Shown here one piece after another: positions 52,105-61,029 of a stretch of 64,000 nt of DNA. The notes beneath the pieces are model-generated. The model was not told the DNA's origin. It was given only the letters and a program-made list of their open reading frames with translations, and did not search any database. Origin of the DNA: Pseudomonas ceruminis (GTDB lineage Bacteria > Pseudomonadota > Gammaproteobacteria > Pseudomonadales > Pseudomonadaceae); assembly GCF_021602025.1 (NCBI RefSeq), contig NZ_BQHW01000007.1:62001-126000 (forward strand). The letters are read 5' to 3'. The position numbers and the translations under genes are program-made. How positions within the stretch are numbered: the first letter of the stretch is position 1; each line of letters opens with the position of its first letter.

Positions 52105-53535
52105 TCAGCCCAAGCAGCGGGTCACATGCTTGACCGAGAGGTAGCCCGACAACCCCCAAGGCCCAAGCTCACGCCCAATCCCGCTGCCCTTGGTGCCCCC
52201 CCACGACGTCTCGACGAACACCGCCTGCACCGAGTTGATCCACACATGCCCGACTTCCAGCGCATCGGCCACACGCTCCGCGCGCTCCAGGTCAGCCGAG
52301 CAAACCGTGGCGACCAGGCCAAACCGGCTGTCGTTGGCTTCAGCAATCGCTTGCGCTTCAGTCGAAAAGCGCCGCGCGCACAGCACCGGGCCGAAGATTT
52401 CCTCGGTCCACAAACGGCTGTCCACCGGCACATCGGTGTACAGCGTCGGGCTGACGAACCAACCTTCGCGGTCCAGTGCCTTGCCTCCGGCCAGGCACCG
52501 CAAGCCTTCTTCACGGGCGGTCGCGAAGTAGCTGGCGACTTTCAGCCATTGCGCCTGGCTGGTCAGTGGCCCCATGTCCACTTCTGCGCTCGACGGGTTA
52601 CCGACGCGCAGCTGTTCCAGCGCTTGCTGCAGGCGCGGCAGCAACGCGTCGGCGATACCCTCATGTACCAGCAGGCGTGAAGTCGCCGAGCACATCTGCC
52701 CGGCGTTCCAGGTAAAACCGGCGACGATCCACTCCACCGCCTGGTCGACATCGCAATCATCGAACACCACGATTGCCGACTTGCCGCCCAGTTCCAGGGT
52801 CACAGGACGGCATTGCGCTGCCGCACTGCGCATCACCTGGCTGCCGACGCTGTTGCTGCCGGTGAACGACAGTTTGTCCAGGCCGCTGTGGCTGCTCAGC
52901 GCGGCACCGGTTTCAGCCTTGCCGTTGACGATGTTCAACACCCCTGCGGGCAGGCCGAGGGTCTCGGCAATCTGGCCATAGGCCTGTTCGATCAACGGCG
53001 TCACTTCCGACGGTTTGAGCACCACGGTGCAGCCTGCCGCCAAGGCTGGGGCGAGTTTCCAGGCGCTGGTCACCAGCGGGAAGTTCCACGGCACGATCAG
53101 GCCGACCACGCCAACTGGCTCCAGGCGGGTGCGTGCGGTAAAGCCCGGTGCGGCCAGGGGCACGTCGCAATTCTTCTGTGGCAGTTGTTCGGCCAGGTCG
53201 GCGTAATAGACGAAGGTGGCCACAGCGTCGTCCAGGTCGATCTCGGCCTCGTGGCGTGGCTTGCCATTGTTGCGCATCTGCAAGGCGATCAATGCCTCAC
53301 GGCGTTGCCCCAATTGGTCGGCGAAACCGCGCAAGTAGCGCGCGCGCGCGCTGGCGCTGACCTGTTTCCAGGCGGGCAGGGCCTCGCGCGCTGCGGCCAC
53401 GGCCTGGTCCACCTGGGCAACGCTGGCGGCCATCAATTCGGCAAAGGGTTGACCCAGCGAAGGGTCGTTGACGGTGATGCAGTCGCTGCCCAGGCCTTCG
53501 ACCCAGCGGCCAGCGATGTAATGGGAAGTGGTCAT
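52105..53535 (-). CDS. NAD-dependent aldehyde dehydrogenase (betaine-aldehyde-dehydrogenase-like)
   Basis: ALDH-superfamily enzyme of 476 residues. The catalytic Cys is in GQMCSATSR, the general-base Glu in ELGGKSA, and the cofactor motif FTGSNSVG is present. The N-terminal region and VPWNFPLV are shared with BetB/GbsA and amine-derived aldehyde dehydrogenases. No choline or amine oxidase gene is adjacent, so the substrate is open. It is convergent with the MscS-type gene and divergent from the CorA-type gene. Confidence 0.9.
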   Translation of the reverse strand: MTTSHYIAGRWVEGLGSDCITVNDPSLGQPFAELMAASVAQVDQAVAAAREALPAWKQVSASARARYLRGFADQLGQRREALIALQMRNNGKPRHEAEIDLDDAVATFVYYADLAEQLPQKNCDVPLAAPGFTARTRLEPVGVVGLIVPWNFPLVTSAWKLAPALAAGCTVVLKPSEVTPLIEQAYGQIAETLGLPAGVLNIVNGKAETGAALSSHSGLDKLSFTGSNSVGSQVMRSAAAQCRPVTLELGGKSAIVVFDDCDVDQAVEWIVAGFTWNAGQMCSATSRLLVHEGIADALLPRLQQALEQLRVGNPSSAEVDMGPLTSQAQWLKVASYFATAREEGLRCLAGGKALDREGWFVSPTLYTDVPVDSRLWTEEIFGPVLCARRFSTEAQAIAEANDSRFGLVATVCSADLERAERVADALEVGHVWINSVQAVFVETSWGGTKGSGIGRELGPWGLSGYLSVKHVTRCLG

Positions 53536-53841
53536 GGTCAGTATCCAGTCAGGCCATCTCGACAGCTACCATCACCGGCGTGTGCGGGCACTGTTGCCGC
53601 ACGCCCCGCAGTGGCTGGTCCACGGAAATGGTCTCAGGGTTATTGTGATTGTGGTGAAGCGATTCTGGTGGGGGTGGGCAAGGGGAAAAATCGCTGCGGG
53701 GAAATAATTAGTTCAGGAATTTGTAAACCAACGGTACTACCTCCTGCGCCCTCTACCGCTGCAGGGACCGTTGTCATCGAACTGCAACTTACATCCCGCA
53801 ACATTTCTGCCATCCACCCCAGTGCCTCATTGCGAGTTCGA
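53536..53841. other. 306-base divergent gap between ALDH and ZntB-type genes
   Basis: This gap holds a small GC hairpin (around GTGCGG/CCGCAC, 53581-53602) and an AT-richer part near 53690-53740 that could carry promoters. I cannot identify a clear -35/-10 pair, operator or small gene. Confidence 0.4.
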
Positions 53842-54861
53842 ATGGGTCATCACGCGCTGCACCCTCAACAGGACCATGACCTGTTCGGCCTGCTCTACGC
53901 TTTTGCCTTTCGTCCTGGCCAGCCCGGCCGTGAGATCGACTCGGCCCAGGCCTTGCGCACGCTCAGCGAGCCGGCAGACCCAGACGAATTCCTCTGGCTG
54001 CACCTCAACCTTGCCCATGCCGCCTGCGAGCGCTGGTTGCGTGCCCACCTGGCACTACCGGAAGCTTTCTTCGAGACGCTGCGTGAGGGCTCGCGCTCCA
54101 CGCGCATCGAACACGCCGATTCGGCCCTGCTGGCGGTGGTCAACGACGTGGTGTTCAACTTCGGCCTGGTGTCATCGGATGTGTCCACGCTGTGGGCGTG
54201 CGCCAGCAGCCGGCTGCTGGTCAGTGCGCGGCTGCAGCCGCTGCATTCGGTGGACAAGCTGCGCTCATCGGTCAAGAAGGGCGAATGCTTTCATTCGCCC
54301 ATCGAGTTGCTGGTCCATCTGCTACGCGACCAAGGCGACGTGCTGACCCAGATCGTGCGCGAGACCACCAGCAGCGTCGACCGTATCGAGGACCAGTTGC
54401 TGTCGCAACGCCTGAGCGACAACCGCGCTGAACTGAGCAGCATGCGCCGCGTGCTGGTGCGCCTCCAGCGCCTGTTGGCGTTAGAGCCTGGTGCGTTGCT
54501 GCGGCTGCTAAACCGCCCGCCTGAGTGGTTGCAGGAGCAGGACATGCGCCAACTGCGCTCAGCCACTGAAGAGTTCACCCTGGTGATCAGCGACCTCACC
54601 ACCCTGGGTGAGCGGATCAAACTGTTGCAGGAAGAAATCGCGGCCAAGCTCAACGAGCAGACCAACCGCACGCTGTTCACCCTGACGGTGGTGACCGTGC
54701 TGGCGCTGCCCATCAACATCATTGCTGGCTTTTTTGGCATGAACGTCGGTGGCGTACCGCTGGCGGACGACCCACACGGCTTCTGGGTGCTGGTGGCATT
54801 GGTGGCGACATTCACCGTGCTTGCAGGGCGCTGGGCCTTCGGCAAGCGCCGCGAGTATTGA
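53842..54861 (+). CDS. zntB: CorA/ZntB-family divalent cation transporter
   Basis: Inner-membrane transporter of 339 residues. A large cytoplasmic domain with long helices (about 130-270) precedes two C-terminal membrane helices linked by the signature loop FGMNVGGVP, whose extended GMN-VGG form is characteristic of ZntB. It probably moves zinc. The start is uncertain: ATG at 53842 or a TTG four codons earlier; neither has a strong ribosome site. Upstream in-frame sequence is antisense to the aldehyde dehydrogenase and is not part of the gene. Confidence 0.87.
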   Translation: MGHHALHPQQDHDLFGLLYAFAFRPGQPGREIDSAQALRTLSEPADPDEFLWLHLNLAHAACERWLRAHLALPEAFFETLREGSRSTRIEHADSALLAVVNDVVFNFGLVSSDVSTLWACASSRLLVSARLQPLHSVDKLRSSVKKGECFHSPIELLVHLLRDQGDVLTQIVRETTSSVDRIEDQLLSQRLSDNRAELSSMRRVLVRLQRLLALEPGALLRLLNRPPEWLQEQDMRQLRSATEEFTLVISDLTTLGERIKLLQEEIAAKLNEQTNRTLFTLTVVTVLALPINIIAGFFGMNVGGVPLADDPHGFWVLVALVATFTVLAGRWAFGKRREY

Positions 54862-54945
54862 CGCCCCGACCGACTGACGGTCTTTCCCTTACCCCATCCT
54901 TGCCTACGCTGATACTCCTAACCCGCGCAAGCAAGGAGATCGGTC

Positions 54946-55566
54946 ATGGCTTTCCAATACAAACGTCTGGACAAGAACAACGCTGCGGTCCTGCTGGTCG
55001 ATCACCAGGCCGGCCTGCTGTCGCTGGTTCGAGATATCGACCCCGACCGCTTCAAGAACAACGTGCTGGCCCTGGCTGACCTGGCCCAGTACTTCAAACT
55101 GCCGACCATTCTCACCACCAGTTTCGAAACCGGCCCTAACGGCCCGCTGGTGCCCGAACTCAAGGCGCAATTCCCCGACGCCCCGTACATCGCCCGGCCC
55201 GGCAACATCAACGCCTGGGATAACGAAGACTTCGTCAAGGCGGTGAAGGCAACCGGCAAGAAGCAGTTGCTGATTGCCGGAGTGGTGACCGAAGTGTGTG
55301 TGGCCTTCCCGGCATTGTCGGCGCTGGAGGAGGGCTTTGAGGTGTTCGTGGTCACCGATGCCTCTGGCACGTTCAACGCGCTGACCCGCGATTCGGCCTG
55401 GCGGCGCATGGAGGCTGCCGGGGCGCAACTGATGACCTGGTTTGGCGTGGCCTGCGAACTGCACCGTGACTGGCGTAACGATATCGAGGGGCTGGGGACG
55501 TTGTTCTCCAACCACCTGCCGGACTACCGCAACCTGATGACCAGCTACAACACGCTGGCGAAGTAA
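54946..55566 (+). CDS. ycaC: Isochorismatase-family hydrolase (YcaC-like)
   Basis: Cysteine hydrolase of 206 residues. Asp19 in LLVDHQAG and Cys118 in GVVTEVCVAF are the catalytic positions of YcaC. INAWDNEDFVKAVKATGKK is also typical. YcaC of E. coli is an octameric/hexadecameric hydrolase with unknown substrate. AAGGAGA precedes the ATG. PPK2 lies 51 bases downstream in the same direction. Confidence 0.9.
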   Translation: MAFQYKRLDKNNAAVLLVDHQAGLLSLVRDIDPDRFKNNVLALADLAQYFKLPTILTTSFETGPNGPLVPELKAQFPDAPYIARPGNINAWDNEDFVKAVKATGKKQLLIAGVVTEVCVAFPALSALEEGFEVFVVTDASGTFNALTRDSAWRRMEAAGAQLMTWFGVACELHRDWRNDIEGLGTLFSNHLPDYRNLMTSYNTLAK

Positions 55567-55617
55567 ATGGGCCGGGATCGACCATACTGATTGTTCATTT
55601 GCCCTCAGGAGTGTGTC

Positions 55618-56436
55618 ATGGCAAAGCCGTCCAGGAAAAAGGACCAGCAAGCACCCGTAGAGAAGTTGGGCGGCAAGGCGTACGAGAAGCAACTCAAGAG
55701 CCTGCATGTGGAGTTGGTAAAACTGCAGGAGTGGGTCGTGGCCAAAGGCCTGAAGGTATGCATCCTGTTCGAGGGCCGCGACGGTGCCGGCAAGGGTGGC
55801 ACCATCAAGGCCATCACCGAGCGGGTCAGCCCACGGGTGTTCCGGGTGGTGGCGTTGCCGGCGCCTACCGAGCGGGAAAAGACCCAGATGTACGCCCAGC
55901 GTTACCTCAACCACCTGCCGGCCGCCGGCGAAGTGGTGATCTTCGACCGCAGTTGGTACAACCGTGCTGGCGTGGAGCGGGTGATGGGCTTTTGCACCGA
56001 GGAGCAGGCCAGCAAATTCCTCACCGTAGTGCCGTTGCTGGAAAAGTTGATGGTCGAGTCGGGGATCATCCTCGTCAAATACTGGCTGGAAGTCAGCGCC
56101 GAGGAGCAGACCCGGCGCCTGCAGGACCGCATCAACGATGGCCGCAAGCTGTGGAAGCTGTCACCCATGGACCTCAAGTCCTACAGCCGCTGGGATGACT
56201 ACACCCGTGCCCGCGACGAGATGTTCGCCGCGTCCGACTCATCCTGGGCGCCCTGGTTTCTGGCCCACTCCAACGATAAACGCCGTGCCCGGCTGAACAT
56301 CATCAGCCACCTGCTGACACGCGTGCCGTACAAGGACGTTACCCGCGACGAGGTGGTCAAACTGCCCAAGCGCGGCAAGATCGGCAAGTACAAGGCTGTC
56401 GCCTACCCGTTCAAGGTGGTTGAAGAGCGCTTCTGA
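55618..56436 (+). CDS. ppk2: Polyphosphate kinase 2
   Basis: PPK2-type kinase of 272 residues that uses polyphosphate to phosphorylate nucleotides. Walker A GRDGAGKG (53-60) and Walker B VVIFDRSWYNRAGVE (Asp110) are intact, with the lid region RRLQDRINDGRKLWKLSPMD. The single-domain length fits class I (nucleoside diphosphate phosphorylation), which is inferred. AGGAG lies upstream of the ATG at 55618. Confidence 0.94.
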   Translation: MAKPSRKKDQQAPVEKLGGKAYEKQLKSLHVELVKLQEWVVAKGLKVCILFEGRDGAGKGGTIKAITERVSPRVFRVVALPAPTEREKTQMYAQRYLNHLPAAGEVVIFDRSWYNRAGVERVMGFCTEEQASKFLTVVPLLEKLMVESGIILVKYWLEVSAEEQTRRLQDRINDGRKLWKLSPMDLKSYSRWDDYTRARDEMFAASDSSWAPWFLAHSNDKRRARLNIISHLLTRVPYKDVTRDEVVKLPKRGKIGKYKAVAYPFKVVEERF

Positions 56437-56527
56437 GCCTTTGCCAGGGCGTTTCAGCCTAACGGTACCCGGTTTGCATTTGAGAACGGCGCCTGCCCTG
56501 CAGGCGCGGGTTCACCTAGACCAACCG

Positions 56528-56950
56528 TTAGCCAAGGCTGGCAGCACTGCTCGGCGTGGCAGTGCGGCCCAGGCGCGCATCCAGGCTCAATGGCCCTGCA
56601 CCAAAGAACACGATCTGCAGCAACCCGCCCGCCATCATCACGTTTTTCAGGAAGTGGATCATCTGGTTCTGGTCGGCGAAATCGTGGTGGAAGAACACCG
56701 CGGCGATCACGCTGAACACGGCCAAGGCCAGGGCCACTGCACGGGTGCGGTATCCGGCGATCAGCAGCAGGCCACCACCGGCCTCGATCAGGAGGGCGGC
56801 AAGGTAGGCCAGGCCCGGCGCGGGCAGGCCAACCGAGGCGATGTAGCCGACGGTGGCATCATGGGCGGCCAGTTTGCCAAGCCCGCTCATGAAGAAGGGC
56901 AGGCCTATCAGCACACGGCCCAGCAGTGGAAGGTAGTGGTAACGGTTCAT
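56528..56950 (-). CDS. DoxX-family membrane protein
   Basis: Inner-membrane protein of 140 residues with four hydrophobic helices. LLGRVLIGLPFFMSGLGKL and the HHDFADQNQMIHFLKNVMMAGGLL segment are characteristic of DoxX. AGGAGAACACC precedes the ATG. It lies 37 bases downstream of the pirin gene in the same direction, a pairing seen in many proteobacteria, and may act in redox or quinone metabolism (inference). Confidence 0.9.
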   Translation of the reverse strand: MNRYHYLPLLGRVLIGLPFFMSGLGKLAAHDATVGYIASVGLPAPGLAYLAALLIEAGGGLLLIAGYRTRAVALALAVFSVIAAVFFHHDFADQNQMIHFLKNVMMAGGLLQIVFFGAGPLSLDARLGRTATPSSAASLG

Positions 56951-56987
56951 GGTGTTCTCCTGTTCGGTGGACTGAGAGGTAGGAAAC

Positions 56988-57686
56988 TCAGCCGGCGTCC
57001 ACCATCACCAGCTCGGAATCTTCAAGGGCGTGAATGTGGATGGCGCACGCGTCGGTGATGGCCACGCCATCCAGTGCACCCACCGCTTGGCCATCGACTT
57101 CGATTCGCCCGGAGGCCACCACCAGGTAGGCCTGGCGTGCGGTGTCGAGCGGCTGCCGCAGTTGTTCGCCCCGCTGCAGCGTGGCGGCCAGCAGGCGGGC
57201 ATCGGCGCGCAGCGGCAAGGCCTCGCGATCTTCGCCAAAGCCGCTGGCCAGTACGGCGAAGCGCCCGGCTTTGTCAGCCTTGGGGAAGCGCCGTGTGGCC
57301 CAGCGTGGCGCCTCACCGCGGGTGCGCGGCAGCAACCAGATCTGGTACAGCCTGAGGGGGCCCTCGCCCTGGTTGAACTCGGTGTGGCGGATGCCACTGC
57401 CGGCGCTGACCACCTGCACGTCCCCGGCATGCAGGCTGCCTTGTTCACCCAGGCTGTCGCGGTGGCCGAGGATGCCCTGACGGACGTAGGTCACGATTTC
57501 CATGTCCTGGTGGCCATGCATCGGGAAGCCGTGCCCCGGCGCTATCTCGTCATCGTTCCACACCACCAGCGGCCCCAGTGCGCTGTGCGCGGGGTTGCCG
57601 TCGGCACTGACAATGAAGTGGTACTTGGCCTGCAGCCAGCCATGATCAGCGCTATCCAGTGAGGTCCAGCGACGATGGGTGAGCAT
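56988..57686 (-). CDS. Pirin-family protein (YhaK-like)
   Basis: Bicupin protein of 232 residues. The metal ligands of the N-terminal cupin are present in FPMHGHQDMEIVTYV and GIRHTEFN (His residues and Glu). Some pirins are quercetin dioxygenases, others redox sensors. I start at the ATG at 57686 with GAGGCG upstream; 25 additional residues are possible from 57761. It is divergent from the LysR gene at 57804 and upstream of the doxX-type gene. Confidence 0.9.
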   Translation of the reverse strand: MLTHRRWTSLDSADHGWLQAKYHFIVSADGNPAHSALGPLVVWNDDEIAPGHGFPMHGHQDMEIVTYVRQGILGHRDSLGEQGSLHAGDVQVVSAGSGIRHTEFNQGEGPLRLYQIWLLPRTRGEAPRWATRRFPKADKAGRFAVLASGFGEDREALPLRADARLLAATLQRGEQLRQPLDTARQAYLVVASGRIEVDGQAVGALDGVAITDACAIHIHALEDSELVMVDAG

Positions 57687-57803
57687 GGGCAGCGCCTCGT
57701 TGATTGAGTGAGGATGCATGCTAAATACGCAATGAGTTCTGTGATATCTCCATATTGGCAAGGTATTGTTGTTCTAATCGCAACGATTAAGACGGGCCCT
57801 TCC

Positions 57804-58739
57804 ATGAAACAGATCACCGACCTCAATGACCTGCGGCTGTTCGTCCAGGTGGTCGATCACGGCAGTTTCACCGCTGCAGCCCGTAGCCTGGGGGCGCAAA
57901 CCTCCAAGCTCAGCCGGCGTATCCGCGCACTGGAGGAGGAACTGGGTGTGCGCTTGCTCAACCGCACCAGCCGCAGCCTGTCGCTGACCGAGACTGGGCG
58001 ACAGTTCTATCAGCATTGTGCTGCGCTGGTGGCTGAAGCCCAGGCGGCCAAGGGCCTGGTGGAACAGACGCGCACCCAGCCGCAAGGGGCGGTGCGCATC
58101 AGTTGCCCCGGTGGGCTGCTCAGTTCCGGGATCGGCGAGATCCTTGCCGAGTACCTGGAGGCCAACCCGCAGGTTCAGGTCCTGCTCGATGCCACCAACC
58201 GCCGTGTGGATGTGGTCGAGGAAGGACTGGACCTGGCGATTCGGGTGCGTGTGCCGCCGCTGGAAAACACCGACCTGGCTGTTCGGCCGCTGGGTCATTC
58301 AGTTCGCATTCTGGTCGCCAGCCCTACCCTGGTGGCCACTTTTCCGACGCCTCACTCGCTCAACTGCCTGCAGGCCTGGCCTACATTGTCCATGGCGAAC
58401 GATGGCGAGAAGTACACTTGGCAGCTGTTGGACGAGCAGGGGCAGCGCATTTCGCTGGTTCACCACCCGCGCTTGGCGACCGACGACCTGACCAGCCTGC
58501 GCAGCGCTGTGCTGCGGGGCATTGGGGTAGCGGTGCTGCCGCGTGAGCTGGTGGTTGCCGACATTGACGCGGGCAGGTTGGTGCAGGTGCTGCCGGGTGT
58601 GTCCACTGCGCCAGGGCTGGTGCATGCGATCTTCCCCACGCGCCGCGGCATGGTCCCGGCGGTGCGCCACTTGCTGGACGCGTTGGTGGTGGGCTTGCAC
58701 CGCCTCAACGCTGAGAGTGAGCAGGACGTTGACCGATGA
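57804..58739 (+). CDS. LysR-family regulator divergent from pirin
   Basis: Regulator of 311 residues with the helix-turn-helix GSFTAAARSLGAQTSKLSRR and following RALEEELGVRLLNRTSRSLSLT, of the CrgA/aromatic-LysR subgroup. The effector domain begins VRISCPGGLL. It is divergent from the pirin-doxX pair with a 117-base gap, so it probably regulates that pair. The next gene, a TetR regulator, follows in the same direction after 69 bases. Confidence 0.9.
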   Translation: MKQITDLNDLRLFVQVVDHGSFTAAARSLGAQTSKLSRRIRALEEELGVRLLNRTSRSLSLTETGRQFYQHCAALVAEAQAAKGLVEQTRTQPQGAVRISCPGGLLSSGIGEILAEYLEANPQVQVLLDATNRRVDVVEEGLDLAIRVRVPPLENTDLAVRPLGHSVRILVASPTLVATFPTPHSLNCLQAWPTLSMANDGEKYTWQLLDEQGQRISLVHHPRLATDDLTSLRSAVLRGIGVAVLPRELVVADIDAGRLVQVLPGVSTAPGLVHAIFPTRRGMVPAVRHLLDALVVGLHRLNAESEQDVDR

Positions 58740-58777
58740 TCGGGCAGGGGCTTGCATTGGACGAATTTACGTTTATG

Positions 58778-58795
58778 ATTGAGCAATCACTCAAT
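58778..58795 (+). promoter_or_regulatory. Palindromic operator upstream of the TetR gene
   Basis: ATTGAG (58778-58783) and CTCAAT (58790-58795) form a perfect inverted repeat with a 6-base centre, 13 bases before the TetR start codon. A related repeat precedes the SDR gene at 59.4 kb, so it is probably the autoregulatory TetR operator. Confidence 0.6.
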
Positions 58796-58808
58796 TAAGT
58801 TACCCAAC

Positions 58809-59384
58809 ATGGCCCGTCCCCGCAGTCACGACAAACGCAACGCCATTCTCGCCGCCGCCAGCCAGGCCTTCGCCGAGCAAGGCCTGAGCGCGACCACAGC
58901 GCGTATTGCCCGCCTGGCTGGGGTCGCCGAGGGTACGGTGTTCACCTACTTCGAAAACAAGGACGTACTGCTCAACGAGTTGTACCTGGAACTCAAGGCC
59001 GGCTTACGCCAGGCGATGATGGCGGGCTACCCCAATGACAGCACGCCTGAGCAACAGGTGCGGCATGCCTGGAATGGCTATGTGGCCTGGGGTATCGAAT
59101 GCCCCAGCGCCCGTGAAGCGCTACGCCAGTTGGGGGTGAGCGGGCGGATCGACGCCGATCATCGTGCCGCCGGGGCCGAGGGCTTCGACGAACTCGGGGC
59201 CCTGCTGCGCGAGCGTAGCCTGGTGAGCGGGTTGTCGGCGGAACAGGCACAGGCCTTCTATGGTGCCTTGTTCGTATCGATGGCCGAAGCTTCGATGGAG
59301 TTCATCAAGCAAGCCCCGGAACAGGCAGATGTGTATCGCGATGCAGGCTTCAAAGCCCTGTGGGCAGCCCTTGGCGGGCGCTGA
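58809..59384 (+). CDS. TetR-family transcriptional regulator
   Basis: Repressor of 191 residues. The N-terminal helix-turn-helix (about 8-55) reads ILAAASQAFAEQGLSATTARIARLAG followed by EGTVFTYFENKDVLLNELY, a clear TetR/AcrR signature. The C-terminal ligand domain is of the type found with short-chain dehydrogenase partners. ATG at 58809 is preceded by the operator-like palindrome and lacks a strong ribosome site. It likely represses itself and the SDR gene downstream. A run of seven T after the stop may end its transcript. Confidence 0.92.
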   Translation: MARPRSHDKRNAILAAASQAFAEQGLSATTARIARLAGVAEGTVFTYFENKDVLLNELYLELKAGLRQAMMAGYPNDSTPEQQVRHAWNGYVAWGIECPSAREALRQLGVSGRIDADHRAAGAEGFDELGALLRERSLVSGLSAEQAQAFYGALFVSMAEASMEFIKQAPEQADVYRDAGFKALWAALGGR

Positions 59385-59411
59385 CAGGGCCCTTTTTTTG
59401 TAGTTTTTAGT

Positions 59412-59429
59412 TGAGTGCGTAATCACTCA
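59412..59429 (+). promoter_or_regulatory. Palindromic operator upstream of the SDR gene
   Basis: TGAGTG and CACTCA form a perfect inverted repeat with a 6-base centre, 26 bases before the SDR start. It shares AATCACTCA with the site before the TetR gene, which suggests the same repressor binds both. Confidence 0.6.
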
Positions 59430-59454
59430 TTATTGTCGACGAAGGAGTCGAATC

Positions 59455-60330
59455 ATGTCCAAAGTGTGGCTTGTAACAGGTGCGGCGCGCGGTCTGGGCC
59501 GTTCCATCAGTGAAGCAGTACTGAAAAACGGTGATCGCCTGGTGGCCGCTGCCCGCGACCCGCAGCGCCTGGATGATCTGGTGGCTCGCTACCCGGATCA
59601 AGTCCGTGCGGTCGCGCTCGACGTCACCGACGAAGCGGCGGCGCAGCGGGCTGTGCAACTGGCACTGGATGCCTTCGGTGGTCTCGATGTGCTGGTCAAT
59701 AACGCAGGCTACGGCCACACCGTTCCGTTCGAGCAGATGTCCTCGGAGGATTTCCGTGCGCAACTGGAGACCAACCTGTTTGGCGTCGTCAACCTGACCC
59801 GTGCCGTGTTGCCAGTGATGCGTGGCCAGCGCAGTGGCCATATCTTCCAGGTGTCCTCGGTTGGTGGGCGCACGTCGACCCCGGGCCTTTCGGCCTATCA
59901 GGCGGCGAAGTGGGCGGTCGGCGGCTTCAGCGATGTGGTGGCCAAAGAAGTCTCGCCGTTGGGTATCCAGATCTGCACCCTCGAGCCCGGTGGCATGCGC
60001 ACCGATTGGGCAGGGGAAGCCAAGCGCCCGGTCGAAGGCATGCTCCCGGATTACGATGCGACGGTGGGGCATGTGCTCAGGCTGCTGGCCAGCTACGGTG
60101 GGCAGGAAATCGGTGACCCGGTGAAGATCGCCGAACTGATCGTGGCGCTGTCGCGCCGTGACGACCTGCCCCTGCGCTTGCTGCTGGGTGCGGATGCGCT
60201 GTTTGTCTATGAACAGGATGAGCGTGTGCGTGCCGAAGAGCTGGAACAGTGGCGAGAGACTACGCTTTCCACGCACTTCCCCGACGCACAACTGCCCGCC
60301 GGGATGGACGGGCTGAAAAGGCGCAAATGA
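59455..60330 (+). CDS. SDR-family oxidoreductase
   Basis: Short-chain dehydrogenase/reductase of 291 residues. TGAARGLG binds the cofactor, NNAGYG follows strand 4, and the catalytic Tyr-Lys pair is in YQAAK. The C-terminal extension (about 250-291) is longer than in classical SDRs. GAAGGAG precedes the ATG. It is the probable target of the upstream TetR repressor and forms an operon with the NAD(P)-binding gene 31 bases downstream. Confidence 0.91.
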   Translation: MSKVWLVTGAARGLGRSISEAVLKNGDRLVAAARDPQRLDDLVARYPDQVRAVALDVTDEAAAQRAVQLALDAFGGLDVLVNNAGYGHTVPFEQMSSEDFRAQLETNLFGVVNLTRAVLPVMRGQRSGHIFQVSSVGGRTSTPGLSAYQAAKWAVGGFSDVVAKEVSPLGIQICTLEPGGMRTDWAGEAKRPVEGMLPDYDATVGHVLRLLASYGGQEIGDPVKIAELIVALSRRDDLPLRLLLGADALFVYEQDERVRAEELEQWRETTLSTHFPDAQLPAGMDGLKRRK

Positions 60331-60361
60331 GCTGCCGGCGAAACGACCAGGAGAAGATGGG

Positions 60362-61027
60362 ATGAAAGTGATTCTGTTCGGTGCCAGCGGCATGCTGGGG
60401 CAAGGTGTGCTGCGCGAAGCCTTGCGCGCCGATGACGTGTCGCAGGTGCTGGTAGTGGGGCGCACAGCGCTGCAGCAGGACGATCCGAAACTGCGCCAGT
60501 TGGTGCGCGCCGACCTGTTCGACTACAGCGGGCTCGAGGCGGACCTCAGTGGCTATGATGCCTGCCTGTTCTGCCTGGGCGTTTCGGCCAGCGAGATCGA
60601 CGAGGCAGGTTACGTTCGCATCAACCATGACCTGCCACTGGCCGCCGCCAAGGTGCTGTCGCGGCTCAATCCGCAGATGGTGTTTGTCTACGTGTCCGGG
60701 GCGGGTACCGACAGCAGCGAGCAAGGCAGGGTGATGTGGGCACGGGTCAAAGGGCGCACCGAGAACGCGTTGCAGCGCCTGCCGTTTCGCGGCGTGTACC
60801 TGCTGCGGCCCGCAGCGATCCAGCCGATGCACGGCGAGCAGTCCAAGACCCGTAGTTATCGGCTGTTCTATCGCTGGCTGGGCTGGACCCTGCCGCTGTT
60901 GCGCAAGCTGTTCCCGCACCTGGTGCTGACCACCGAACAAATCGGGCGAGCCATGCTCGCCACGGTCCGCCGGGGTGCGCCTCGGCCGGTGCTGGAGGTG
61001 CGCGACATCGCCGAGCTAGGCCGTTGA
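60362..61027 (+). CDS. NAD(P)-binding epimerase-like protein
   Basis: Atypical SDR of 221 residues with an N-terminal Rossmann motif VILFGASGMLGQG. It resembles NAD-dependent epimerase/HTATIP2-like proteins of about the same length. The Y-x-x-x-K motif is not obvious in the usual place. GGAGAAG precedes the ATG. It is probably co-transcribed with the SDR gene and its stop is 2 bases from the convergent binding-protein stop. Confidence 0.85.
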   Translation: MKVILFGASGMLGQGVLREALRADDVSQVLVVGRTALQQDDPKLRQLVRADLFDYSGLEADLSGYDACLFCLGVSASEIDEAGYVRINHDLPLAAAKVLSRLNPQMVFVYVSGAGTDSSEQGRVMWARVKGRTENALQRLPFRGVYLLRPAAIQPMHGEQSKTRSYRLFYRWLGWTLPLLRKLFPHLVLTTEQIGRAMLATVRRGAPRPVLEVRDIAELGR

Positions 61028-61029
61028 GG

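Noticed and set aside
52813-53841. In-frame upstream extension of the ZntB-type gene by about 340 codons
   Set aside because: The extension runs antisense through the aldehyde dehydrogenase gene and does not look like CorA/ZntB sequence.
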